64,000 bases of DNA from Aquanectria penicillioides (taxonomy: Eukaryota; Ascomycota; Sordariomycetes; Hypocreales; Nectriaceae): contig PYIU01000009.1 of the NCBI GenBank assembly GCA_003415625.1, forward strand, positions 1,674,001 to 1,738,000. The letters are read 5' to 3'. How positions within the stretch are numbered: position 1 is the first letter of the stretch; each line of letters starts with the position of its first letter. The notes under the pieces were generated by a model. That model saw only the letters and a program-made list of their open reading frames with translations. It made no database searches and was not told the DNA's origin. Positions 47,126 through 55,818 of this stretch are shown here, piece after piece. The position numbers were made by a program, and so were the translations under genes.

Positions 47126-48376
47126 ATGCCTCAACTTAGTGTGGAGACTAACCCATTGCCACGCTCAAAGGTCATTGCTGGAGTGGTCACTCTCCTCCTC
47201 ATCGCCGTAGTCTGGGTTTGCTTTGCCCGGAAACCTCGAAAATCAGAAATCCCTGGACAGCCTGCGGACCAGAAGAAGAACGGCTTCTTCGGACGAATCG
47301 CCGGTCGGTTTCGTGGTGGCCGGTACGAGCCAGCATCTGCCGAAGATACAGACCAGTCACATCAACTTGCCCCAACCCGAACCCGGCGCAACAACGATGT
47401 CGAACAGGCCACAACTCGTGCGAACACGACCACGGCGGCGGTTGATCGCAACACGTCCGTCCGATCCGTCATGACTCTGCCAGCATACCGCCAAATGGCA
47501 GGAAATAATGAGCAGGTATTAGGTCGAGAAGGAGAACGAGATGGCATCGACGTAATCGTTGACCTCCCCACCCAAGAAGAGGAGGAAGAATTGCGCGACC
47601 AGGAAATGGAAACACTCTACCAAATTCGAACTACGAGACGGCAACTGCTGGCAGAGAGAGACGAGAGACGAGAACAACGCCGAGAAGCACGAAGAAGGGG
47701 CGACAGGGTTGCCCTCGATGACATCCGGGCCCGGACCCGAGTCGCCAACCAGGACACTACCATCAGCGATCTTCGCCAGGAAGTTGACCGAATCAAGGAA
47801 TCCCGTAACCGGTCAGTGTCGAGTGTGTCATACGCCGATGTGGGTCTCGCTCGTCATGACGGAACAAGAATTCGCGCCAACAGCACGGAGAGCGAACGTG
47901 TAGGATTACTTTCCGATGCCGCCAGCATCAGTCTTGGCCACCATCGAGGTCGCAGTGCAAGCTCGGCTGCGAGCGCAGATAGTGACATGGTGACTCTGAC
48001 GCCGACTGGTTCCAGGGGAGGCTCGCAGTCGGGAACAGCTTGGACGACAAACGGAGAGGAAACGCCGAGGCCAAGCAACGACCTAACAGAGACGGACCTG
48101 GGCGATACGGCGATGCCACCTCCAGAGTACGAGGATGTGTCATTGGATGAGGAAGGCCGGTCGACAACACCGATGTACGAGCCGCCACCAGACTACCCGG
48201 GACCGTACCGCTCTGCATCTCAAAGGACGCAGCGCAGCAGTCTTATTACGGTACCGCAAGACGAAGAACAAAATGAAACCACACAGCAGACCAATGGTCT
48301 GCATCCGGATGGTGATACCACCCCCGGCCGTCATCAAATCGCGGGGTGGGCGGCATCCCACAGCTTCCCAGCTTGA
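47126..48376 (+). CDS. Single-pass membrane protein with PY motifs, probable 3' frame break
   Basis: 416 codons as read; the true frame probably continues to 48453. Residues 1-15 are short and extracytosolic, 16-33 form one membrane span, and the rest is a long hydrophilic tail. Three PY-type motifs are visible: LPAY (118-121), PPEY (332-335) and PPDY (354-357). A charged coiled-coil-like segment lies at about 150-230 (EEEEELRDQEMETLYQIRTT; RRQLLAERDERREQRREARR). PY motifs bind WW domains of Nedd4/Rsp5 ubiquitin ligases, so a membrane adaptor for Rsp5 is a reasonable inference. After about residue 400 the frame becomes unconvincing and stops at 48376. One extra base in the C5 run at 48321-48325 would instead join to a protein-like end (GVGGIPQLPSLRISQLPEIV ... 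SSAHPRDEERR) stopping at 48453, 442 aa in all. I do not recognise a named family. Confidence 0.75.
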   Translation: MPQLSVETNPLPRSKVIAGVVTLLLIAVVWVCFARKPRKSEIPGQPADQKKNGFFGRIAGRFRGGRYEPASAEDTDQSHQLAPTRTRRNNDVEQATTRANTTTAAVDRNTSVRSVMTLPAYRQMAGNNEQVLGREGERDGIDVIVDLPTQEEEEELRDQEMETLYQIRTTRRQLLAERDERREQRREARRRGDRVALDDIRARTRVANQDTTISDLRQEVDRIKESRNRSVSSVSYADVGLARHDGTRIRANSTESERVGLLSDAASISLGHHRGRSASSAASADSDMVTLTPTGSRGGSQSGTAWTTNGEETPRPSNDLTETDLGDTAMPPPEYEDVSLDEEGRSTTPMYEPPPDYPGPYRSASQRTQRSSLITVPQDEEQNETTQQTNGLHPDGDTTPGRHQIAGWAASHSFPA

Positions 48377-48672
48377 GGATCTCCCAACTGCCCGAGATCG
48401 TTATCGAACCATCAAGCGCTCATCCTCGAGACGAGGAACGGCGCCAAGCCTAACCATGAAGCAAACGAAGTGTATCCTTTCCGTTGGATTTGTCTTTAAT
48501 TTATTTCAACCTCAACTGCATATCATCTGCAATTGACTTATGAAGCACGGAGTTTGGTCTTGGGTTCTAATGAAGGATACGTTTGGAGGAGCATGGGCCT
48601 AATGCGACACGAGGCGGTACACATAGCGGCAGCCTGAATTGCATATCGGTACATTTGGATTTGCACATTGGA

Positions 48673-48695
48673 GATATATATATATATATATATAT
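48673..48695. repeat. (AT)n dinucleotide repeat
   Basis: Uninterrupted AT units downstream of the PY-motif gene. Confidence 0.9.
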
Positions 48696-49919
48696 TCCAG
48701 CGTATGGCTTTGGAAAAGGACGAGGTGTAATAGATGGGCACACATAGTTTAGTGGGGGTGGCAGATGCCACAGCGACCTGAAGGGATCGACATGCTGTGA
48801 GCGTTGCACATTAGATACCAACGCAAGTATCTGAGATATGTCTCATTCCTTTGTCGTGTGATGACTTTCCAAGATCCCAGGTAGAGGAGAAAACTGCTCT
48901 GCTTAAAATTCCAAATTGCTGGCGGTGAAGTGTACATGGATACTCAGCTTTTGCGAGTTCCATGTGCATGTGGCGTAGTCGACGAGTCCACATCTACACA
49001 GGCGAGCCCAAAGTGACAGACAGCACAGGCAGGTCGCAGGCACGCATCGCCGGCGCCTGCAGCTAACAATACTCTTGGCTCCATCGGCAAGTGTTAATTG
49101 TGGGCAAAAGAGGACGTTTCATATGAGCGGATCTCGCATGCGGTTGGTAATTGAAATCCTGTTGGTTGAAGGCTGAGCAGCAAGTGCTTGCTTGCGTGAG
49201 GGGGCGGCGAGACACGTGGTGGAGGGGGAAAGAGAGGAGCTAAAGGCCTGAGGGATCCACTAGAGTTGGGCAGTTAGGTCAGATCAAGTCAAGGGCGGTC
49301 CAAGTAGGATCCTCGGTGAGCGTTTGACGATGCAGGGAATGTTTGGCAGGCGTATATTTGCCACTGTAGGGCTGTAGATTGGAAGGCAGGAGGAGGCTTT
49401 AAATCCCATCCAAGAGCCAAGGAGGGGAGGGAGGTGTCAATATGCAGAGAGGAGAATGAAGAGGACAACGGTGAGGACAACGGTTAGCGGGAGGAGAGTA
49501 CCTAGTTAAAGAAACGAGCAACGAGAGGGTGGCTTTTTTTCACTCGCTTGGGGAATGTAAGAGTCGGTTCTAAAGCAATATGATTGATACAACATGGTCA
49601 GAACTGGGTTTGTGGGGTAGATGTATATCTATTTCCCGGAATGGAAGTATGTTACAACGATGCTGTTGACACAAGACAAAGGAAAAAGAAAAAGATCAAG
49701 GTAAAGGGGAGGGGGGGAAAGTAGAGGTAGGCACGACACCATCCCGGCGCGGGAAGCCAAAAGAGGATGTTGGGGCGGGTGAAAGCAGGCAAAGAATGCG
49801 ACGATGAAGGTTGTTGATGGTAGCAATAGAATTAAGCCTCCAGGCCACGTATATGCAATGTTGCATGTGCAGGGTTGTACTCGTGTGGATTGGGGCATAT
49901 TTTCATTGTGTCATGGCAT

Positions 49920-49961
<42 letters not shown>

Positions 49962-49962
49962 A
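49920..49962. repeat. (GTCGTT)n hexanucleotide repeat
   Basis: About six to seven GTCGTT units. Confidence 0.9.
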
Positions 49963-51435
49963 TTTTTGCTGTCTGTCAGAGGAAACTAGCCAGGGACGCA
50001 GATGTTGAAGATTAAATTTTCAAATGGGGAACGCAATCACAATGTCGGTCTGGATGCCCCCCCCCCAGCAAAGACAAAACGAACAGTCTGACTTGTCTTG
50101 TCTTGTCTTGTCTTGCCCATCTGGCTTATGAAAGCGTTAGCTAAGCTCTGACGCCGAGCCGCGCGCGAGCCAGATTGCCAAGAAGGGACAAAGTTGAACT
50201 GCGGGGGTTTGTCAGGATCGTGTAATGTGCATTGGGCAGCGCTCAGCACAGCTATGCACACCCCGGACCCGCATGGGGGGTCACAGGTGCCCCGCTCGAT
50301 TCGTAGGTGGGTGATTATTCACGGCGACATCTGCTAAGCTTGACCAAGCAGGCTGCGTTCATCAGCTTTGACTCAGCAGCAAGGAGGCCAGGAAAAGAGA
50401 GAAAGGAGAGAAAGAAAAAAAAAAAAAAGGCCGGGGCAATTTTAGGAGGCAGGAAGAAGACTACAGTGCGCTACCGAGGGCGTGAACTGGTTACCTAGTC
50501 CATTGAGAGGGGGTGCATCCATCGGACCTCCAACAGCTCTTGTTCCTTCTTCTGCCCAAACGAGATCCGGGAGGGGCTTGACACCACGGTTGCCATGGCG
50601 GACATTGACAGATGTGGCCAAGCCATGTTTGCTAGCTTGCCATTTCTTTCATATGCAGTTTTCCTCAGCTACCATACTGTAGTACGGTACACTGTAGCTG
50701 ACCACATACACGGTACATGGCAAAACGCAATGGCACGCTGTACCTTTGCGACCCAGAGGTCAGCCAGCGTCATAGACGGCGCGGGACGCAGCGTCAAGAA
50801 GCCCCATTGGGCCTCGGTCAACTCGGCGCGCCCATCTAAGCTTTTGTCCCCCCTCCCGTCTCACGGTATTACTTCTCGAATGATACGAAAACCGTGCTTA
50901 CATAGCAATCCCGTCTGGAATCCTGGCCTCAATAACCGCTATGGCCAGGAGGTCAGGGTCTGTCTGGCCTTGCCACCGCCGGCGTGTTTGAGAGAGCCAG
51001 AGAGAGCGAGTGGGTAGTAGTAGTTAGTGTGCGTCGGTTTTGTAAGTCCTCCTGGTGCTGGGCTAAACCGCATCTACCCCATAGCTTATCGTCCTGTGTA
51101 TGTAGCTCACCGGTGGCCAATGGCTTCGGCCCTGGCTCGGTTGGAGGGGCCTGGATTAGCCAGGCACTTTGGCGAGCCATTGTTGCTGTTGACGAAACAG
51201 AGCAGGCAAAAGAGGTTGGTGCAAAGGGAGGATACTAATCACACAGGGGAGGGTGTGTGTGAGACGGGGCCAATGATCTCATGGCCTCGCTCTCATGGGC
51301 CGCCGCCGGTGGAGTTGCTCCAGCTGCGGCTCCCACCGCGATACTACTGCAAACACATGGATCCATCAATCAACCATCGGGCTATGATGGGGGGGGGGCG
51401 TGGCATGGCATGGCATGGCATGAGCCTTGTGCTGG

Positions 51436-51461
51436 GTGTGTGTGTGTGTGTGTGTGTGTGT
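51436..51461. repeat. (GT)13 dinucleotide repeat
   Basis: Thirteen GT units about 165 bases before the quinone reductase start codon. Confidence 0.9.
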
Positions 51462-51624
51462 GGTATGAGGACCAAAGCTTGTTGCCAACATCTGCACCAA
51501 AAGGCCAGAGGTATAAGACTGTTGAGACCTCCCCTCCCCTCTCGAGTTTCTTTCCCGCATCCTCACTCTCTTATTCAGACCTCATCCACTCTGCTCCACA
51601 CCCCGTACAAAAACCCAATTCACA

Positions 51625-52418
51625 ATGGCTCCCAAGATCGCTATCGTCTACGTATGTGGTTGACCCCTCCTCCACCAGGCTCCCGGCCCCTCGCCGAGCT
51701 CGCATACCACCCGACCCTGCCAGCCCGTCAAGCTAACACATCTTGCCTCCTCGCAGTACTCCATGTACGGCCACATCAAGGCCCTGGCCGAGGCCGAGAA
51801 GAAGGGCATTGAGGCCGCCGGTGGCTCTGCCGACCTCTTCCAGATCCCCGAGACTCTCCCCGAGGAGGTCCTCGCCAAGATGCACGCTCCCCCCAAGCCC
51901 ACCGACGTCCCCGTCCTCAGCGACCCCGCTACCCTCGAGGCCTACGACGGGTTCCTCATTGGCATCCCCACCCGATACGGAAACTTCCCTGGCCAGTGGA
52001 AGGTATGAATCTCTCTCTGTCTCTCTCGTCTGCCGGTAAACACAGACAGCGTCTCTAACCGCAATGTCGCAAACAGGCTTTCTGGGACCAGACCGGTAAG
52101 CAGTGGTCCTCCGGTGGTTTCTACGGCAAGATGGCCGGCGTCTTCCTCTCCACTGCCTCCCTCGGCGGTGGCCAGGAGTCCACTGCCCTGGCCTCCATGT
52201 CCACCTTCGCCCACCACGGCATCATCTACGTCCCATTCGGCTACGCCAAGGCCTTCAGCCAGCTGACCGACCTCAGCGAGGTCCACGGTGGTGGCCCCTG
52301 GGGTGCCGGTACCTTTGCCGGCCCCGACGGCTCCCGCCAGCCCTCTGCCAAGGAGCTCGAGATCGCCAACATCCAGGGCCAGGAGTTCTACAAGACCGTC
52401 GCCAAGTTCTCCGGTTGA
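51625..52418 (+). CDS. NAD(P)H:quinone oxidoreductase, Pst2/Ycp4 (WrbA) family
   Basis: Predicted 204-aa flavodoxin-fold FMN enzyme that reduces quinones by two electrons and so limits oxidative stress. It belongs with yeast Pst2, Rfs1 and Ycp4 and with the fungal allergens Alt a 7 and Cla h 7. Exons are 51625-51651, 51757-52002 and 52077-52418; the introns carry GCTAACA and TCTAACC branch sites. The FMN phosphate loop is at the start ([14 protein letters not shown], joined across intron 1). [19 protein letters not shown] and [13 protein letters not shown] are the other family blocks. Length equals the family norm of about 200 residues. The stop is UGA followed by CUG, and the same frame stays open for 53 more coding-like codons to UAA at 52578-52580. 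See the next entry: a longer, lipid-anchored form of 258 residues is possible. Confidence 0.95.
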
Positions 52419-52580
52419 CTGCATGGCAGCGAGGCCAAGCCCAGCAACGGTCAGTCCAAGCCTGCTGAGGTGAAGAAGGATGCCGCCGTCAGGACGCAGA
52501 ACGGATTCGAAGGCCCCAAGGAGCAAAAGGAAGTCAAGGAGGGTCCATGCGGTCTGCCCGCGAAGTGCACTGTTCAATAA
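52419..52580 (+). other. In-frame readthrough extension ending in a CaaX box
   Basis: Directly after the UGA at 52416-52418 the frame of the quinone reductase continues for 53 sense codons and ends in UAA. By my count 38 of 53 third positions are G or C and all eight lysines use AAG, the pattern of translated genes in this window. The peptide is hydrophilic (Lys/Glu/Pro-rich) and ends GPCGLPAKCTVQ: a CaaX box (Cys-Thr-Val-Gln, with Gln favouring farnesylation), a basic residue before it, and a second Cys seven residues upstream that could be palmitoylated. An AATAAA overlaps the second stop, so the extension lies inside the mRNA. The UGA-CU context resembles the known leaky UGA-CUA context. 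Alternatives are a nonsense variant, a base error, or a 45-base intron (GTTCTA..GGCAG) that would also join in frame. Confidence 0.7.
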
Positions 52581-52581
52581 A
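52576..52581 (+). promoter_or_regulatory. AATAAA-type polyadenylation signal
   Basis: A canonical hexamer overlapping the second stop codon of the quinone reductase frame. It implies cleavage shortly downstream, near the A-rich stretch at about 52600. Confidence 0.5.
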
Positions 52582-52984
52582 CAAGCGAAATGATACCTAA
52601 AAAAAAAAACAATATATTCGGTCAATTGAATGAACTCGAGAAAGTTCCCAATACCTTGGAGGTGTGTCTGTTGGACGTCAAATCCGTAGTCACATGCTAG
52701 TCTAATCCTTTTCCCCATGTGAGATGTTGATGACCTTCACATGATTCTCGATTTTATCAACAATTCGCTCCCCTTATACTCCAAATTTGACAAAGATCAT
52801 GATGCAAAATAAAACAAAAGCAGTAGGGTATCGGCCTATGAATACCAAACGCAACTCGATCCGATCTTGTGCCAATGCAGATTTGTCCCCTCAACCGTGA
52901 TTTCACTTTGCTGTGGCGGAATGTCTAAAAAGAAAAAAAAAGAAAAGAAAAAAGTGAGAATGAAAATAGGCATGCCCTACTACT
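52581..52984. other. Convergent 3' spacer
   Basis: 404 bases between the ends of the quinone reductase and the six-span membrane protein gene. It is AT-rich in places. No gene was seen. Confidence 0.65.
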
Positions 52985-54068
52985 TCATTTTTGGCATAGA
53001 TTTGTGTTGGACCCTTGCGGGTTGTCCTGAAGCTCCCCATCGTACACCCGCTTCTGTTCATCCTCAACGGGTGGCGCAACTTGAATCTCACCACGGTAGA
53101 TTTCAATAACTGATACGAGAGGCATGATGAGCAAGAGAATTGACAGCAGCTGTCCGAAGCCCCACGTTGTCTCGCCCTTGTCGCTGAGCTTGATGGATGG
53201 GGTTCCGAAGGCCTGCGAAAGCAGGATTATGCGAATGGCGGCGCCGATGGCAATGGCCGTCATCAACACGAGTCCAACGATTTGAATAGGCTTGTAGAAC
53301 TTCTGGCTGCGGTTGTGCAAGTACCACGTTGCAAGCCCGAAGACTACAGCATTGCCGGCGATGACGGCAATGGTTCCGACGAAAGACAGCCCGGCCGTTG
53401 ATGGCGCTCCGTCACCGTCGACGTCCCACACGCAAGCGATGGGTAGTGTTTTGTCGTCAAGACCTTTCGAGACGGCCTCCAACACGAACACGCCGGAGAC
53501 ACACGACAACGCCAGGTTGACAAACATGAGGAACTGACGCATCCACCGGAGAACCCAGTCGCGGCGGTAGTCGTGCACCAGAGCCAGCAGGGTGGTGTTG
53601 TGGGTGGCCATGGACAAGAGCGAGAGCATCCAAATGAGGAAGAAGTGGTACGGGACAAGGGTGTTCATCTTTGCGAGTCCGACACCTGGTGGATGATGGT
53701 ATGTTAGCTAGGATCTCTCCCGCATGGCTAGCTTGATAGGTTCGACCGACTCTGAATACCGATTCCCTGGAGGATCTGGGAATCGCTGTAGCTGTTGAGA
53801 AGTTTCCGACGGATGATGGACTGGTTGCCGCGGATCTCGCCAAAGATGACGCTGCTGGAGAGGATGATGGCCAAGCAGGCCGTGATCATGAAGGAAAGTA
53901 GGATCTGCGGCCACAGCATTAGCATGCATGACGGGCAGGTCGCGGGGCAGCTCGCATGGAGCACGAAGCACGAGGGCATGTACTTACACCAGCACCAGCA
54001 ACGCCGGCGTCGCTGGGAGTAGAAGCTTCCGCATTCCGCGTGCAGTTGACCGGGTCGATGAAGGCCAT
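52985..54068 (-). CDS. Multi-span membrane protein of unknown function
   Basis: Predicted 308-aa protein. Exons on the minus strand are 54068-53988, 53904-53760 and 53685-52985 (309 codons). The introns have GTAAGT..GCAG (branch GCTAATG) and GTATTC..CCAG ends. Six hydrophobic spans are visible: about 28-49 (ILLSFMITACLAIILSSSVI), 82-103, 122-145, 160-185, 195-215 and 235-258. A short polar N-terminus with an NCT glycosylation site precedes the first span, and the C-terminus is a hydrophilic cytosolic-type tail of about 45 residues (IYRGEIQVAPPVEDEQKRVY). No transporter signature or enzyme motif was recognised. The family appears to be fungus-specific, which is inference. Confidence 0.8.
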
Positions 54069-55713
54069 GGTGGGTAATGGTCGATGATGAGAAGAAGGAC
54101 GACGAAGCAGATGACGGGATGAGGTGAGAGCAGAAAAATGCAAGAGGGAGAACCAAGGACATCTATTGCATTCCCGCGGGTGAGACGAAAGACCCCAGCG
54201 TGGTCAGGGCCTCGCGCAAGAATGAATTATGACGTTTGTGCTAAGCGCGGACCCCTGCAACCTGAAACACTTCTTTGTCGGGATCTGCGTAGCGGCTGCC
54301 AAGTCACTGGATGACAGCGCAACTTGGCACTGGGGCAGCAAGAGGCTGTGTCGATGTTTGAGGTCTGGAAATTGTGCCAGCGCATGAATCCAGTCGCAAG
54401 TTGGGACGCAAGCGAAAGGCCGGGACCTCTTTGGCATTTATGCTGTGGGAGCTCAACCGGAATTGGCTTTGTCGCCATGCTCAAGGTTTCGGGTAGATCA
54501 CAATCAATCACCTACAAACAAGACACACACTCAAGGGGGCGGCTCATTGTTACCTCCTAAAACCCACCCACAGACTCACACGGACGAGCCCACAGACTCA
54601 TACCCATGAACTTGGCCGGCACCATCCGCTCGAAGTTGTCAATCCGCGACCGGCTGGTTCTTCTTAGCATACAGGGAAATGTTGTCCCCAAAGCAGCCTT
54701 ATCATGGATGAGGAGGAGGGCCTGGTACATCATATTCCCACAATGCCGTTCTAATCATAATACCAGAGGCGCCAAATCCGGGGTATTGGTAAAGTCAATC
54801 AATCCGGATCAGCTTCTATGCCGACTTAGAAACCGCCGGAAGTCACGTGGCAGCGCATGTCCACTTCTTAGCAGCTTCCCGTCGCCCCTCTGAAAATGGG
54901 AAGACAGTGCCCTGATAAGATAAGAAACTCGGGTTTTTACCTCTCCATCCCATATTCCCATGAGTTGTGTTGTGCGCAATAACAATGATTGATATCTCTA
55001 TTAAAAAATCATACAATTTTATTAGCTTTTAATAGCCTAAAAGATAAAGGTATAATAGCAAAAGCTTTTATATTTTAAAAATAGCAATATAATTTAAAAG
55101 TATAATATAATCCTATAAATTATATCAATATTTATATTTAATTTTCATTATTTAATTATATTGAAAAAATAAAACTATTTCATCACCTTAATAATATTTA
55201 TTCATTTATTAATACTCTATAGACAATAATAGTGCCTTCACACCACAGGAACAAGGGGAAAAACTTTTCTAGTAGAAAGAAAACCCCCATTCTACATTTT
55301 AATGGGCCCAGTAGAGGCCTGCTGTGAGGGCGCAGAGTTGCGAAACTGAGGTGTTCCCCAAAAACTTGGTTGGTGGGTTTGTGGGTTAGTAAGTGCGGTG
55401 GGGCCGTGCCAGCCCCAGGTGAATTTCTTGTCTCCCGCGTGGATATCGGTGCGGTTTCGGGTTGGTCTAAAGCGAGGTTCTGGTGTGGTGTTATCTGGAG
55501 CTGCGCGATGCTTTGTAGAATACTATATAGAGCATTTTCTACAGAGACTGCTAATAGGGGCAGTGTTGGGCTTATTTTGTCCGGTACCTACTTTAATTCA
55601 CTTTTTCTAAGTAATGGGTAATGTTGATTGGCATATGCCCTTGTTATGGGGATATCAATCATTGTTATTGTTGTTGACACAACTCGTTCCCATATCTGTG
55701 GGTGGCTCCAACG
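54069..55713. other. Intergenic region containing an AT-rich island
   Basis: The left part (to about 54.98 kb) has ordinary base composition and holds the promoter of the membrane protein gene. The right part (from about 55.24 kb) leads to the asparaginyl-tRNA synthetase. Between them lies the AT-rich island annotated separately. No gene was supported. Confidence 0.6.
54985..55240. mobile_element. AT-rich relic, possibly a RIP-degraded repeat
   Basis: About 255 bases of almost pure A/T: in 55021-55200 I count 25 G or C in 180 bases. TpA steps are very frequent and there is no open frame. In Pezizomycotina, repeat-induced point mutation turns duplicated DNA into such TpA-rich sequence, so this is probably the remnant of a transposon fragment. 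No terminal repeats or target-site duplication were identified, so the origin is inferred. Confidence 0.45.
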
Positions 55714-55791
55714 ATGACTCAACTAAACGACAACAAAAACGCCCCGCTTCCGCCCAGCTCCAAACTCTTGACAAACAACAACATCGACTGA
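55714..55791 (+). promoter_or_regulatory. Asn-rich upstream ORF before asparaginyl-tRNA synthetase
   Basis: A 25-codon ORF starts at ATG 55714 and stops with TGA at 55789-55791, 27 bases before the synthetase ATG and in the same frame. Six of its 25 residues are Asn, including three in a row (NNN) four codons before the stop. Whether it lies in the mRNA is unknown. The leader is generally CAA/AAC-rich, so chance is possible. Confidence 0.45.
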
Positions 55792-55818
55792 TTTGCGACG
55801 CCAGCGGCCTCCCACAAG

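Larger units (their letters stand above)
48454..51624. other. 3.2-kb intergenic region with microsatellites
   Basis: Contains (AT)n at 48673-48695, (GTCGTT)n at about 49920-49962, a C-run at about 50057-50066, (CTTGT)n at about 50092-50114, A-rich sequence near 50413-50428 and (GT)13 at 51436-51461. The last ~100 bases form a CT-rich leader for the quinone reductase. No gene was supported. Confidence 0.6.

Noticed and set aside
46368..47210. 280-codon + strand frame overlapping the start of the PY-motif gene
   Set aside because: Ser/Pro/Arg-rich translation of a pyrimidine-rich leader; the overlapping frame from 47126 has the membrane span and PY motifs.
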